Part shown: positions 54,239 to 63,862 of the stretch, piece by piece | Numbering within the stretch: the stretch's first letter is position 1 | Layout: the number at the start of each line of letters is the position of its first letter | From: Mycolicibacterium moriokaense | GTDB taxonomy: Bacteria > Actinomycetota > Actinomycetes > Mycobacteriales > Mycobacteriaceae | Direction: 5' to 3' | Assembly: GCF_010726085.1 (NCBI RefSeq) | Contig: NZ_AP022560.1 | Coordinates: forward strand, 3,534,001-3,598,000 | DNA: 64,000 bases | The notes under the pieces: generated by a model | The model's database searches: none | What the model was told of the DNA's origin: nothing | What the model saw: only the letters and a program-made list of their open reading frames with translations | Made by a program: the position numbers and the translations under genes

Positions 54239-55047
54239 GTGCGGTACCTCAATGCTCGTCGTTCCAGTTCGCGGACGATGGCGTCGGTGCCGATGCCCAG
54301 CAGGGCGTACACGATCAATCCGAAGATGATGATGTCGATCCTCAGAAAGTCGCGTGCGTTGTTGATGAGGAAGCCGATTCCCTTGTCGGCGTTGATCTGT
54401 TCGGCCACGATCAGCGTCAACCATGCGATCGCCAGCGACTGGCGCAGCCCCACCAGAACCTGCGGCGCGGCGCTGGGCACGATGATGGTGCGGAACCGCT
54501 GCCAGAACGAGAACCCGAGCACCTGAGCGGTCTCGAACAACTTCGGATCGACCTGGCGGATCGCCGAAAAGGTATTCAGATACAGCGGGAAGCTCACGCC
54601 GAGCGCCACGAGGAACACCTTGGGTAGCTCGCCGATGCCGAACCACAGGATGAAGAGCGGTATCAGACCGAGGTGCGGCAGCGCCCGCACCATCTGCATG
54701 GGCGGGTCGACCGTGGCCTCGAACCACCGGGACAGGCCGACGGCGGTGCCGAGCGCAACGCCAAGGATCCCGCCGAGCAGCAGGCCCTCGACCACTCGAA
54801 TGCCCGACACCCGAAGCGCGTCGGCCAGCTGCCCGTTCTGCAAGACCTCGATGCCGGCCTCGACGATCAGCGACGGGGCGGGCAGCACATCCTGAGGGAT
54901 GAGGCCCAGCGCGCTGCCCAACTGCCACAGAGCGACGAGCACGATGGGTGAGGCCAGCCGGATCAGTCCCCATTTGCGCTGCCGCCACCCAGCATTGGAG
55001 GTACGGGCAGGCGCTATCGGCGCTGCCAGCTCGGCAGGACTAGTCAC
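54235..55047 (-). CDS. ssuC: Sulfonate ABC transporter permease
   Basis: 270 residues, six helices, with the EAA loop at NTFSAIRQVDPKLFETAQVLGFSFWQRFRTIIVPSAAPQVLVGLRQSL. The N-terminus LIRLASPIVLVALWQLGSALGLIPQDVLPAPSLIVE is typical of SsuC/TauC. First gene of ssuCBAD and translationally coupled to ssuB. No CysB-like regulator is in the window. Confidence 0.92.
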   Translation of the reverse strand: MTSPAELAAPIAPARTSNAGWRQRKWGLIRLASPIVLVALWQLGSALGLIPQDVLPAPSLIVEAGIEVLQNGQLADALRVSGIRVVEGLLLGGILGVALGTAVGLSRWFEATVDPPMQMVRALPHLGLIPLFILWFGIGELPKVFLVALGVSFPLYLNTFSAIRQVDPKLFETAQVLGFSFWQRFRTIIVPSAAPQVLVGLRQSLAIAWLTLIVAEQINADKGIGFLINNARDFLRIDIIIFGLIVYALLGIGTDAIVRELERRALRYRT

Positions 55048-55114
55048 GGTGCGTCGACGCTACGCAGACGGGCGCCGGGGCAATAGGTTTTGATTCTCGA
55101 TGATGCAAAGACAT

Positions 55115-55152
55115 CGGCCCTGCCGATGTGATCCAGCACACCGGCAGGGCCG
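55115..55152. terminator. Hairpin CGGCCCTGCCG / CGGCAGGGCCG
   Basis: Perfect 11-bp arms (55115-55125 and 55142-55152) with a 16-base loop, 24 bp beyond the stop of the lipoprotein at 55177 and 67 bp before the ssuC start. Probably the lipoprotein terminator separating it from the ssu operon. No T-run follows on the minus strand. Confidence 0.55.
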
Positions 55153-55176
55153 TTGAACAGCAATGATTTTCAGGTG

Positions 55177-55875
55177 TCAGTTGGGCCGGAAGCTGCCGGT
55201 CACCAGCGTCGGCGTCACGTCCTTGCCGTTGATCTTCGAGCTCATCTTGCCGTTGGACAGCCGGGTGATCTGCTGGGCCTGCTGAAGTTGGCGCTTGTTG
55301 CGCACCTCGGCACGGAACTGCGCGTCGTTGAGCTGCTGCACGTCCACGGCGTCGAGGACGGCACCGTTGAGCTGCACGCCGACCGCCGAGCCGTCCTCCC
55401 GGACCACCCAGGAGGCCCGGACACCGTCGACATCGGCGGTGTACATCCCCGCATCGCCGGTCACCGGCTTCGCTGAGAACTGATAGGCGAGACCATTCAT
55501 CGTGAGTGTGCCGTCGACGTTGCCGCCGTCGAACTCCGCCTGCAGGGTGTCGCGGAACCGGGACTTGATGTCGATCGCACCGTCGGTCCGGTTGCCGAAG
55601 AACCAGGCTTCGTCGTCAGTTCCGTTGCACGCGTAGGCCGCAACCTGGTCGCCCTCGACGGCGATCCCGATGGTCATGGTCTTGCCGTCGGCGGCGGACA
55701 TATCGGCGATGTAGCGCGCGGACTGCGGACCGTCACTGGGCGTAGCCGCAGTCGTGGTCGGCGACTCCGACGCGGAGGTCGCTTGATTCGATGAGCCGCC
55801 CGAGCAGGCGGACAGGGTGCCTAGCGCGACGATTGCGCTGATACCCACGAGCAGTGTGCGGGTGAGTTTTCTCAT
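55177..55875 (-). CDS. Putative lipoprotein, unknown function
   Basis: 232 residues. Signal MRKLTRTLLVGISAIVALGTLSAC, lipobox TLSAC. A Ser/Thr linker is followed by a beta-rich domain (YIADMSAADGKTMTIGIAVEGDQVAAYACNGTDDEAWFFGNRTDG, FDGGNVDGTLTMNGLAYQFSAKPVTGDAGMYTADVDG) that looks like a repeated barrel, and a C-terminal helix (VQQLNDAQFRAEVRNKRQLQQAQQI). Similar proteins occur in mycobacterial genomes without a known role. Divided from ssuC by a hairpin. Confidence 0.78.
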   Translation of the reverse strand: MRKLTRTLLVGISAIVALGTLSACSGGSSNQATSASESPTTTAATPSDGPQSARYIADMSAADGKTMTIGIAVEGDQVAAYACNGTDDEAWFFGNRTDGAIDIKSRFRDTLQAEFDGGNVDGTLTMNGLAYQFSAKPVTGDAGMYTADVDGVRASWVVREDGSAVGVQLNGAVLDAVDVQQLNDAQFRAEVRNKRQLQQAQQITRLSNGKMSSKINGKDVTPTLVTGSFRPN

Positions 55876-55956
55876 GTGACCAGCATGAACGGCTGTTTGC
55901 GGCGGTACTTGGAGATTGGATGGAGATTGCATGGAGATATCGGACGGCCGGTTGAT

Positions 55957-57225
55957 TCAGACAGCCAGAAACGCGTCGATCTCGGCACGGAACACCTGCC
56001 ACGCCGGCTCGGATGCGGTCAGCAGATGGTTGTTGCTCGAGAGCGCGACGAGATGGGAATCCGGAATCAGCGCCGCCAGCTCCTCGCCGAAACGCAGTGG
56101 GACCCGGTGATCGTCACGCGAGTGCATGATCAGCGTCGGGCAGGACACTTCACGCGCCAGTTCGCGCACATCGATGCGGCCGAACTCCTCGAGGAAGCGC
56201 ACCGCGTTCTCCGGCGAGGTGGTGCGCCGCTGCAACCGGTCGAACGCCGCCCAGTCGGAGCGGCTGCCGTCCGGCAGGAACTGCGCAGCGAACACCTGGC
56301 GGAACGTGGGGTCGTCACGGCCCCAACCGACTCGGGCCAGTTCGAGATCGAGCGCGGCGGCGCGCTTTTCGTCCTCGCTCGTGGCGCGCACCGCGCGTCC
56401 CTGCGCGTACGCACCGCACAGCACCAGATGGCTGACGCGCTCGGGATGACGGGCCGCGTAGGCCACGGCGACGGCCCCACCCTGGGACACGCCCAGCAGC
56501 GGGAAGCGTTCCAGGCCAAGCGAGTCGACCACCGACTCCAGATCGGTCACCCAGTCGTCGAAGGTGAAATCCGTTGTATCCCAGTCGGATAGACCACAGC
56601 CGCGCTCGTCGTAGCGGATGAACCGGCGCTTCTGCGACAGATCGCGCACCCAGTGCTTCCATACGGGGCTCCTGATGTCGTACCCGAGGTGGGTCATCCA
56701 ATTCGCGGCCCGCACCAACGACGGCCCCTCCCCCGCGACGGCGTACGCCAGCCGGACGCCGTCGGCCGCCTTGCAGAACGCGATGTGCTGGCGCGGCGGC
56801 GGTGCGTCCTCGGGCTCCTCGCGGTCCGCGATCTTCGGCGCTGCCGGTCCGGGAGCGTCGGCAATGAGGGTGCCGACGAACTGATAACCGCGTCCGCGAA
56901 CGGTTCTGATGAATCGCTGCGATTCGCCGTCATCACCGAGTGCGCGACGCACTGCCTTGATGCGGCTCGTGAGCGCGGCCTCGGTGACGAAGCGTCCGCC
57001 CCACACGGAGTCGAACAGCTCCTCTTTCGACACGAACCGGTCGGCGTTGCTGACGAGTTGGGTCAGCACGTCGAACACCTGGGGCTCGACACGGATCACC
57101 TCACCACCGCCGCGCAGCTCGTAGCGGTGGGTGTCGAGTACGAAGTCCCCGAATCGCCAGATACCAGGCGAGGTGGGCAGAGCGGCTGAAGACTCAGGCG
57201 TGGACAGCGTCACGGCGTTTCCCAT
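55957..57225 (-). CDS. Winged-helix (OmpR-type) DNA-binding domain fused to an alpha/beta hydrolase
   Basis: 422 residues. Residues about 23-115 form a Trans_reg_C winged helix (FVLDTHRYELRGGGEVIRVEPQVFDVLTQLVSNADRFVSKEELFDSVW ... IRTVRGRGYQF). Residues about 145-422 are an alpha/beta hydrolase: nucleophile Ser in GVSQGGAV, Asp in MHSRDDHRVP and His in SSNNHLL, a complete triad. So it could sense and hydrolyse, or merely bind, a small ester or lactone while acting on DNA. Such fusions occur in mycobacteria, with unknown ligands. Tandem TTCGAA sites lie 48 bp upstream. Confidence 0.85.
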   Translation of the reverse strand: MGNAVTLSTPESSAALPTSPGIWRFGDFVLDTHRYELRGGGEVIRVEPQVFDVLTQLVSNADRFVSKEELFDSVWGGRFVTEAALTSRIKAVRRALGDDGESQRFIRTVRGRGYQFVGTLIADAPGPAAPKIADREEPEDAPPPRQHIAFCKAADGVRLAYAVAGEGPSLVRAANWMTHLGYDIRSPVWKHWVRDLSQKRRFIRYDERGCGLSDWDTTDFTFDDWVTDLESVVDSLGLERFPLLGVSQGGAVAVAYAARHPERVSHLVLCGAYAQGRAVRATSEDEKRAAALDLELARVGWGRDDPTFRQVFAAQFLPDGSRSDWAAFDRLQRRTTSPENAVRFLEEFGRIDVRELAREVSCPTLIMHSRDDHRVPLRFGEELAALIPDSHLVALSSNNHLLTASEPAWQVFRAEIDAFLAV

Positions 57226-57272
57226 CGGGAGATTTGCAGGTCGTCCTAACGACGAGCGACCCGCCCCGAAGG

Positions 57273-57286
57273 TTCGAAAGTTCGAA
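57273..57286. promoter_or_regulatory. Tandem TTCGAA sites upstream of the HTH-hydrolase
   Basis: Two TTCGAA hexamers (57273-57278 and 57281-57286), each self-palindromic, spaced eight bases start to start, 48 bp before the fusion gene start. Candidate autoregulatory site; OmpR-type domains usually bind direct repeats. Confidence 0.4.
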
Positions 57287-57295
57287 TATCCGCAG

Positions 57296-57625
57296 CTAGC
57301 GCCAGCCGTCGGCCGCTTTGGCCGCGCGCATCAGCGCGTCGCACAGTTGGCGCAATTCCGCCGCGTCCGCGCCTTCGTCGACTGCGGTGGAGACGTCCTC
57401 GGCGGCACATCTGACCTGGTAGACGCGGTCCGCAAGTTCTGCGGCCTCGTCGGCGGTCAAGACCACGGCATCGGCAGCCAGCGAGGTGCCCTTGACGAGG
57501 GATCGCTGTTCATAGGCCCGCTGCCGACACGACTGCCTGCAGTACTGCCTGCGTCTGCCCAAACCGGCGTCCGCGACTTCACGACCACACCAGCGACAGG
57601 GTTGAGAACGCAGCCGACGTACCAC
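57296..57625 (-). CDS. Conserved mycobacterial protein with CxxC/CxxxC zinc-type motif
   Basis: 109 residues. The N-terminal basic segment holds CRWCGREV and YCRQSCRQRAYEQR, a CxxC-x16-CxxxC layout that could bind zinc; the remainder is acidic and helical (ADEAAELADRVYQVRCAAEDVSTAVDEGADAAELRQLCDALMRAAKAA). It is divergent from rbpA, as Rv2049c is in M. tuberculosis, and probably corresponds to that gene, though it is longer than I recall for Rv2049c. Function unknown. Confidence 0.65.
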   Translation of the reverse strand: MVRRLRSQPCRWCGREVADAGLGRRRQYCRQSCRQRAYEQRSLVKGTSLAADAVVLTADEAAELADRVYQVRCAAEDVSTAVDEGADAAELRQLCDALMRAAKAADGWR

Positions 57626-57681
57626 GGACCCGACTGTAAACCGGCCGACGTGGGAATCCCGGTATCATGATGGGCCGAGTC

Positions 57682-57708
57682 GGGAACTGCGTGTCGTGCC
57701 GCTGCGTT
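57682..57708 (+). promoter_or_regulatory. ECF sigma (SigE/SigH-like) promoter candidate for rbpA
   Basis: GGGAAC at 57682-57687 and GTT at 57706-57708, separated by 18 bases, match the mycobacterial extracytoplasmic sigma pattern GGAAC-N18-GTT. The start of rbpA is 39 bases further on. Stress induction of RbpA through such a promoter would fit known rifampicin and heat/oxidation responses; inference from sequence only. Confidence 0.45.
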
Positions 57709-57746
57709 GATTCTCCGGATGACTTGTTGATTGAGGAGTGCAAACC

Positions 57747-58082
57747 ATGGCTGATCGCGTCTTGAGGGGCAGTCGCCTCGGGGCTGTGAGCTACGAGACC
57801 GACCGCAACCACGATCTGGCGCCGCGTCAGGTCGCCAGGTACCGCACTGACAACGGCGAGGAGTTCGACGTCCCCTTCGCCGACGACGCCGAGATCCCTC
57901 ACACCTGGCTGTGCCGCAACGGTATGGAGGGCACGCTGATCGAGGGCGACGCGCCGGAGCCCAAGAAGGTGAAGCCGCCGCGCACCCACTGGGACATGCT
58001 CCTGGAGCGCCGGTCCATCGAGGAGCTCGAGGAACTGCTCAAGGAGCGCCTCGAGATCATCAAGGCTCGCCGCCGCGGCTGA
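57747..58082 (+). CDS. rbpA: RNA polymerase-binding protein RbpA
   Basis: 111 residues, standard length. Binds the primary sigma factor and RNA polymerase, stabilises open complexes and lowers rifampicin sensitivity. Layout: N-terminal tail MADRVLRGSRLGAVSYETDR, zinc-less core HDLAPRQVARYRTDNGEEFDVPFADDAEIPHTWLC, basic linker with PKKVKPPRTHWDMLLERRS and C-terminal sigma-interaction helices IEELEELLKERLEIIKARRRG. AGGAG precedes ATG 57747. Essential in mycobacteria. Convergent with ppm1 12 bp away. Confidence 0.95.
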   Translation: MADRVLRGSRLGAVSYETDRNHDLAPRQVARYRTDNGEEFDVPFADDAEIPHTWLCRNGMEGTLIEGDAPEPKKVKPPRTHWDMLLERRSIEELEELLKERLEIIKARRRG

Positions 58083-58094
58083 CGTTCGCCGCTG

Positions 58095-58871
58095 TTAGCG
58101 GGTCACTCCCACGCCGCGGGCGCGATCCAGGCGCCCGCGCAGACCCCACTCTGCGACCTTGAACAGGGCTTCGCGGATATTGGATCCGCTCATCTTGGAT
58201 TGACCGAACTCGCGTTCGGTGAAGGTGATCGGTACCTCGACGACGACGAAACCGGCGTTGATCGTGCGCCAGGTCAGGTCGATCTGGAAGCAGTAGCCCT
58301 TCGAGTCGACGGCCGACAGGTCGATCTTCTCCAGCACCTCGCGCCGATAGGCCCGGTATCCCGCGGTGATGTCGTGGATGTCGACGCCGAGCAGGACGCG
58401 TGAATAGCCGTTGGCGGTCCGGGACAGCAGCATGCGACGCCGCGGCCAGTTGCGGACCTCGCCGCCCTTGACGTAGCGCGAGCCGATCACCAGGTCGGCG
58501 CCGCCGTCGATGGCGTCGAGCAGGCGGTGCAGCTGTTCGGGCGGATGGCTGCCGTCGGCGTCCATCTCGACCAGGACCGAGTAGCCGCGCCCAAGGCCCC
58601 ACTCGAAGCCGGCCAGGTATGCCGCGCCGAGACCGCCCTTGCCGGCGCGGTGCATGACGTGCAGCCGATCGGGGTCGGCAAGCGCAAGCTCGTTGGCCAG
58701 CTCGCCGGTGCCGTCGGGACTGCCGTCGTCGACGATCAGGATGTGCACGTCGGGACACGCTTCGGTGACGCGTCCAACGATCAGCGGCAGGTTCTCCCGC
58801 TCGTTGTAGGTGGGGATGATGACCAGCGTGCGCTGGCTTGGGCGTTCCCCCGGGCCCGGGCCCGTCGTCAT
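58095..58871 (-). CDS. ppm1: Polyprenol monophosphomannose synthase
   Basis: 258 residues, a GT2 glycosyltransferase. [40 protein letters not shown] (DxD) and [38 protein letters not shown] define Dpm1/Ppm1. It makes polyprenyl-phosphomannose for lipoarabinomannan and mannosylated lipoproteins. The start overlaps the lnt stop (ATGA). Stand-alone, as in M. smegmatis; in M. tuberculosis it is the second half of Rv2051c. Confidence 0.93.
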   Translation of the reverse strand: MTTGPGPGERPSQRTLVIIPTYNERENLPLIVGRVTEACPDVHILIVDDGSPDGTGELANELALADPDRLHVMHRAGKGGLGAAYLAGFEWGLGRGYSVLVEMDADGSHPPEQLHRLLDAIDGGADLVIGSRYVKGGEVRNWPRRRMLLSRTANGYSRVLLGVDIHDITAGYRAYRREVLEKIDLSAVDSKGYCFQIDLTWRTINAGFVVVEVPITFTEREFGQSKMSGSNIREALFKVAEWGLRGRLDRARGVGVTR

Positions 58872-60559
58872 TTCGCTCCTCTGTTTTTCGTCGCCGTTCC
58901 TAGCCGGCGCACGAAACTCCCATTGTGCAGCATCGCCGCGAACACAGCCCCAACGCCGAGGGCCACCAGTAGGCCCTCGACCACCGGAGCCCAGCGTGTC
59001 GCGGCTGTGAGCTGGGTCTTCAGCCGCACCTGGGTGTCCAGATAGGCCGGTTCGAAGAACGCGGTGCGGGCAAGCTCACGTCCATCGGGGGCGACGACCG
59101 CGCTGATGCCGGTGGTTCCCGCTACGACGACGTATCTGTCGTGTTCGACGGCGCGCAGTCGGGCGAAGGCGAGCTGCTGCTCGCTCATCGGCTCGTTGAA
59201 CGTCGCGTTGTTGGTCGGGACGGTCAGCAGCTGCGCACCGGCGCGCACGGCCTCGCGGGGAGCACGGTCGAAGATCACCTCCCAGCAGGTGGTGACACCC
59301 ACGGGCACGCCTGCGGCATTCACGACGCCGTTTCCGCTGCCGGGGACGAAATAGCCGGCGCGGTCGGCGTACGACGACAGGTGGCTGAAGAAGCTGCGCC
59401 ATGGCAGGTACTCGCCGAACGGCTGGATGATCTGCTTGTCATGGCGGTCGGCCGGGCCGGTCTCCGGGTCCCACACGATCACCGAGTTGTTCGAGAGCGG
59501 GTTGTCGGGTGTGGCGCCCGGTGCCTCGACCACCGCTCCGACCAGGATCGGGGCGTCGATAGCCGCCGCCGCGGCCGAGATCTCGGCCTTCGCGTCGGGG
59601 TTGGCCAGTGGGTCGATGTCCGCCGAGTTCTCCGGCCAGACGACGAACATCGGCTGCGGTGCCCGCCCCGCGCGAACATCCGCGGCCAGCCGCATCGTCT
59701 CGCGGACATGGTTGTCGAGCACGGCGCGGCGCTGAGCGTTGAACTCCAGGCCGAGTCTGGGCACGTTGCCCTGCACGACGGCCACCGTGATCGCCTGTTC
59801 GTCGTTCACGCCCAGCCCGGAGTGCCGGACCTGAGGCCACGTGAGTGCGGTGAGCAACAGCACGGCGGTGATGCAGGCCCCCGGAACCACCACCGCGGGC
59901 GGTCCCGACGGCCGGGTGTCGGACTGCCACCACTTCACGATCTCGAGAGTGATTGCGGCCAAACTGAATCCGACCACCACGACGGCGAACGCCAGCAACG
60001 GCGCGCCGCCCACCTGCGCCATCGACAGCAGCGGCCCGTTGGTCTGGCTGAACGCCACACCGCCCCAGGGGAATCCGCCGAACGGCACCGTCGACTTCAG
60101 CCACTCCTGGCCCGCCCACAGCCCGGCGAACCACAACGGCCATCCGGGTAACCGGCGGACCGTGACCGCGAGCGCGCCGAACAACGCGACGAACAACGCC
60201 TCCAGCGCCGACAGAGCGATCCACGGCACCGCGCCGACGAGTCCACTGATCCAGGGCAGCAGCGGCAGGTAGAACGCCAGCCCGAAAAGGAATCCGTACC
60301 CGAATCCGCCTGCGACAGTGGTGGATTCGCGGGTAAGCACCCAGGCGAGTAGTGCGAACGCGATGAACGCGAGGTACCACCATCCGAACGGCGGGAAGCT
60401 CAGGCACAGCCCGAGACCCGCGACGATCGCGACGCTCAACTGCGGTAGCCGGTCGACCACCGCCCGGCCGAACCGCTTTGCGCGCGACGGCGCGGCGGGC
60501 GCTACCGGCGGCTCTTCGGTGTCTGTGTCGTTGGCCTCGGCGGCTTCGTTGTCAGCCAT
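58868..60559 (-). CDS. lnt: Apolipoprotein N-acyltransferase
   Basis: 563 residues from ATG 60559. An N-terminal membrane domain of several helices ([35 protein letters not shown] and following), then an extracytoplasmic nitrilase-fold domain. The Glu-Lys-Cys triad is visible in [15 protein letters not shown] (Glu), [17 protein letters not shown] (Lys) and [17 protein letters not shown] (Cys). Adds the third acyl chain to lipoproteins such as those at 16.3, 31.1, 50.6, 52.5 and 55.2 kb. Overlaps ppm1 by four bases and the amidohydrolase by eight. Confidence 0.93.
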   Translation of the reverse strand: MADNEAAEANDTDTEEPPVAPAAPSRAKRFGRAVVDRLPQLSVAIVAGLGLCLSFPPFGWWYLAFIAFALLAWVLTRESTTVAGGFGYGFLFGLAFYLPLLPWISGLVGAVPWIALSALEALFVALFGALAVTVRRLPGWPLWFAGLWAGQEWLKSTVPFGGFPWGGVAFSQTNGPLLSMAQVGGAPLLAFAVVVVGFSLAAITLEIVKWWQSDTRPSGPPAVVVPGACITAVLLLTALTWPQVRHSGLGVNDEQAITVAVVQGNVPRLGLEFNAQRRAVLDNHVRETMRLAADVRAGRAPQPMFVVWPENSADIDPLANPDAKAEISAAAAAIDAPILVGAVVEAPGATPDNPLSNNSVIVWDPETGPADRHDKQIIQPFGEYLPWRSFFSHLSSYADRAGYFVPGSGNGVVNAAGVPVGVTTCWEVIFDRAPREAVRAGAQLLTVPTNNATFNEPMSEQQLAFARLRAVEHDRYVVVAGTTGISAVVAPDGRELARTAFFEPAYLDTQVRLKTQLTAATRWAPVVEGLLVALGVGAVFAAMLHNGSFVRRLGTATKNRGAK

Positions 60560-62138
60560 AAATCGCGACACCTCGGTGCACCGTCTGGCGGCAGCGTGGC
60601 AATTCGTCGTCGAGTCGAGGAAGCGCGGGCACCCGGGAGCGCGCATCGGTAGACCAGCGCTGCACAGCGTCGGCTGGGGCACTGACCTCGAACTCGTCGG
60701 CCTCCCACACGGCGTAGCTCGCCGGGGCGCCGGTAACCAGGGTGCCGGTGACGCCGTCGCGTACGCCGGCCGCCCGCCAGGCGCCGCGGGTGGCCGCCGC
60801 GAACGCGGCGCGCGCGGACAGTGCGCTGCCCGGAGTCTGGTGCTGTGTCGCTGCCTTTACCATGGCCCAGGGATTCATGCTGGTGACGGGGCTGTCCGAG
60901 CCGAACGCGAGTGGCACGCCTTGGGATGCTAGCAGCGCAAACGGGTTCAACGAGCCGGCCCGTTCGGGCCCGAGGCGCTGGGCGTACATCCCCTCGGTTC
61001 CGCCCCACAGCGCGTCGAAACTGGGCTGCATGCTGGCGAGCACACCCCAGGCGCCGAGGTTGTGCGCCTGCTCTTCGGTCACCATTTCGAGGTGCTCGAG
61101 ACGGTGTCCGCAACGGGCCACGGCCGGGGCGCCGAACTCCTCGACGACGCGCCCCAACGCGTCGACCACGGCGCTGACCGCCGCGTCGCCGATCACGTGG
61201 AACCCCGCGGTGATCTGCGCCTCGGTGCATGCCCGCAGATGCGCCGCGATCGCGTCGGCATCGAGATACGTGTTGCCGCAGCAGTCCGGCGCGTCGGCGT
61301 AGGGCCGGTGCAGCCAGGCGGTGCGTGACCCGAGCGCGCCGTCGACGAACAGGTCACCGGCCAACCCGCGGGCGCCGGTGCGCGCGACCAACTCTCGCGC
61401 CTGGTCGGCGGTGTTCACCGGTTCACCCCAGTAGCCGACGACCTCGACGCCGTGTCCGACGGCCTGCACCTCGTTCCAGTCGGCCAGTCCGCCGATCTCG
61501 GGTCCGGCGCATTCGTGCACTGCGACGATGCCGAGGGCGGCGGCGGCGTCGAGCGCGGCCACCTGGGCTTGTCGGCGCTGTTGAGCTGTCAGGCCGTCGC
61601 GGGCCGCCGCGCGCACGAGGTGGTGGGCGTCGCTGGTCAACGGCTGCTCAGCCGAGAAACCGTGTGCATCGGCCAGGCCGGGTGCGAGCCGGCGCAGCGC
61701 GGTCGATGCGGCCGCCGAGTGGACATCGACTCGGGCCAGGTAGACGGGTCGTTCGCCGGCGACGCCGTCGAGATCGGCGGTGGTCGGCGCGGTTCGTTCC
61801 GGCCAGCCCGATTCGTCCCAGCCGTGGCCCCACACCGTGCCGTCGGGATTGGCCGCGACGAAGTCGGCGAGAAGTTGCAGGCAGTGCCGCAGCGAGGTGG
61901 CGGGCCGCAGGTCCAGGCCGGCCACCGTCAGCCCGGTCGCGGTGAGGTGGATGTGGCTGTCGACGAACGCCGGGGCGACGAAGGCGCCCTCGAGGTCGAC
62001 GATCTGCGCGTCAGGGAACTGCACTCGACCGACGTCATCGCTGCCCAGCCATGCGACGGCACCGTCGCGCACGGCCATAGCGGACGCGTCGGGCATCGCC
62101 GGGCTGTGTACCCGGCCGTTCAACAGGAGGATGGTCAC
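60552..62138 (-). CDS. Amidohydrolase family protein (YtcJ-like)
   Basis: 528 residues from GTG 62138. The metal-dependent amidohydrolase motif [13 protein letters not shown] near 59-67, [30 protein letters not shown] later, [12 protein letters not shown] (active-site Asp) and the small N- and C-terminal beta-sandwich are present. Members cleave amide or related bonds of unidentified compounds. It corresponds in position to Rv2052c of the rbpA-fxsA block. Contiguous with lnt and fxsA, so one operon. Confidence 0.85.
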   Translation of the reverse strand: MTILLLNGRVHSPAMPDASAMAVRDGAVAWLGSDDVGRVQFPDAQIVDLEGAFVAPAFVDSHIHLTATGLTVAGLDLRPATSLRHCLQLLADFVAANPDGTVWGHGWDESGWPERTAPTTADLDGVAGERPVYLARVDVHSAAASTALRRLAPGLADAHGFSAEQPLTSDAHHLVRAAARDGLTAQQRRQAQVAALDAAAALGIVAVHECAGPEIGGLADWNEVQAVGHGVEVVGYWGEPVNTADQARELVARTGARGLAGDLFVDGALGSRTAWLHRPYADAPDCCGNTYLDADAIAAHLRACTEAQITAGFHVIGDAAVSAVVDALGRVVEEFGAPAVARCGHRLEHLEMVTEEQAHNLGAWGVLASMQPSFDALWGGTEGMYAQRLGPERAGSLNPFALLASQGVPLAFGSDSPVTSMNPWAMVKAATQHQTPGSALSARAAFAAATRGAWRAAGVRDGVTGTLVTGAPASYAVWEADEFEVSAPADAVQRWSTDARSRVPALPRLDDELPRCRQTVHRGVAIYG

Positions 62139-62606
62139 TTAGTCGGGTTTGCGCTCCACGGCAGGAGGCTCGACGTCCGTTACGTCGATGACCTCGCCGT
62201 CAATGTAGTCACCACGCGCGGCGCTGTAACCGACAGGACCCGCGACCGTGATAAGCGCCATGCGGCGCGCGGCCATGGCCTTCACCAGCGGACGGCCCAC
62301 CGCACGGGTCGGCGGCAGCAGGAGCAGGGCGCCGAGGACCGAGCTGGCCAGCCCCGGGATGACGACCAGTACCGTGCCCAGCGCAACGAGCACGCTGTCG
62401 GCCGCCGCACCCTGCACCGACTCCATGTCAACGCCCGAGCGCAGGCGCCGGATATGCCGCTTGACCTGCGAGCCGGCCAAGGCGATGCCGAGCATGAAGG
62501 TGCCGAGCAGCAGCAATACGGTCCAGCTGAAGCCGATCGCCGAGGCCAGCGCCACGATGACCGCGAGCTCGATGACCGTATAGAGGAGGAACAGCCGCAT
62601 CGCCAT
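62139..62606 (-). CDS. fxsA: FxsA-family membrane protein
   Basis: About 155 residues. MAMRLFLLYTVIELAVIVALASAIGFSWTVLLLLGTFMLGIALAG gives two helices, followed by KRHIRRLRSG, DSVLVALGTVLVVIPGLASSVLGALLLLPPTRAVGRPL (two more helices) and a charged tail, matching FxsA. In E. coli FxsA counters phage T7 exclusion; the role in mycobacteria is unknown. Start 62606, with 62600 as an alternative. First gene of the minus-strand fxsA-amidohydrolase-lnt-ppm1 run. Confidence 0.88.
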   Translation of the reverse strand: MAMRLFLLYTVIELAVIVALASAIGFSWTVLLLLGTFMLGIALAGSQVKRHIRRLRSGVDMESVQGAAADSVLVALGTVLVVIPGLASSVLGALLLLPPTRAVGRPLVKAMAARRMALITVAGPVGYSAARGDYIDGEVIDVTDVEPPAVERKPD

Positions 62607-62654
62607 GTAATGCAGAACGAGCGAAGCCGCCGATGGGTTCCGTACATTGACGAC

Positions 62655-63344
62655 GTGCCCACTATCGAGATCGAAACCCCGGACGGCCGAATCGACGCAC
62701 TGCTGGATCTGCCCGAAGGTCAGGGGCCGTGGCCGGGAGTCGTGGTGGTGCACGACGCCATCGGATACGGCCCCGACAACGCGGCCACGTCGGCGCGGAT
62801 CGCCGCGGCGGGGTACATCGCGATCACTCCGAATATGTATGCCCGCGGGGGTCGCGCCCGCTGCATCAGCAGAGTCTTTCGGGATTTGCTCACCCAACGC
62901 GGTCGCGCGCTCGATGACATCCTCGCGGCGCGCGATCATGTGCTGGCCATGCCGGAGTGCACCGGCTCGGTCGGCATCGTCGGATTCTGCATGGGCGGTC
63001 AATTCGCTCTTGTCATGTCGCCCAAGGGGTTTGGTGCGTCGGCATCGTTCTACGGCACTCCCCTGCCCCGGCATCTGAGCGAGACGCTGGACGGCGCCTG
63101 CCCGATCGTGGCCAGCTTCGGTCGCCGTGATCCGATCGGCGTGGGTGCGCCTGCGAAGCTGCGCAAGGTCGTCGTGGAGAAAGGCATACCGGCCGATATC
63201 AAGGTCTACCCGGATGTCGGCCACAGCTTCGCCAACAAGCTGCCTGGTCAGGCCTTCCTGCGCATCACCGGTTTCGGATATGACGATGCGGCGACCGAGG
63301 ACGCCTACGCGCGAGTCTTCGCGTTCTTCGATAAACATTTGTGA
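62655..63344 (+). CDS. Dienelactone hydrolase family protein
   Basis: 229 residues from GTG 62655. Alpha/beta hydrolase with the dienelactone hydrolase triad: Cys in GIVGFCMGGQF, Asp in SFGRRDPIGVG and His in DVGHSFANKLPG. The family cleaves dienelactones and similar cyclic esters; substrate here unknown. Divergent from fxsA by 48 bp, as Rv2054 is from Rv2053c in M. tuberculosis. Confidence 0.9.
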   Translation: MPTIEIETPDGRIDALLDLPEGQGPWPGVVVVHDAIGYGPDNAATSARIAAAGYIAITPNMYARGGRARCISRVFRDLLTQRGRALDDILAARDHVLAMPECTGSVGIVGFCMGGQFALVMSPKGFGASASFYGTPLPRHLSETLDGACPIVASFGRRDPIGVGAPAKLRKVVVEKGIPADIKVYPDVGHSFANKLPGQAFLRITGFGYDDAATEDAYARVFAFFDKHL

Positions 63345-63410
63345 AGGGAAGCAGACTCGGTGTAACGATCGATGGGCTTGGCGCGCAGCGAATCTGATCC
63401 TCGCCGCGAA

Positions 63411-63794
63411 TCAGGCCGGGCTGACCTCGACTGCGCTGTGCACCTTGTCGATGCCCCCGCGGATGAGGGCCTGCGGGATCCACCACCACGCGTGCCACCA
63501 GTACTTCCTGGTGACCATGTCGAAGACGCGGCGGTTCTCGGACTTCGGCAGGTTTCGGGCCAGCGCCTCGACCGGCTCGCCCTTCGGCTTTCCCAGTGCG
63601 GTGGACCGCTGAATGGTCACGCGCGGTGTGTTGTTGATGCGCTTGGTCTTCCACGACCCGTCGTCGGTGGAGATCAGCAGCTTGCCGCTGTGCAGCACAC
63701 CCCATACGGTCGTCGGTTTCGGTCTGCCGTCCTTGGTGAACGTCGTCAGCAGTAGGTACTTGGAGCGCGCCACGTCTTCGAAGGTGTCTGCCAT
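63411..63794 (-). CDS. PPOX-class F420-dependent (split-barrel) oxidoreductase
   Basis: 127 residues from ATG 63794. A split-barrel flavin/F420-binding fold of the pyridoxamine 5'-phosphate oxidase type: ARSKYLLLTTFTKDGRPKPTTVWGVLHSGKLLISTDDGSWKTKRINNTPRVTI is the cofactor-binding part. Such FDOR-B proteins use F420H2 to reduce diverse substrates. A second, similar gene starts to its right. Confidence 0.82.
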   Translation of the reverse strand: MADTFEDVARSKYLLLTTFTKDGRPKPTTVWGVLHSGKLLISTDDGSWKTKRINNTPRVTIQRSTALGKPKGEPVEALARNLPKSENRRVFDMVTRKYWWHAWWWIPQALIRGGIDKVHSAVEVSPA

Positions 63795-63862
63795 GGATCC
63801 AGTTCTCTCGATGCACAAATGATTGAGCGTGAGATACCCGTCGCAGAGACCGCAAAAACCGG

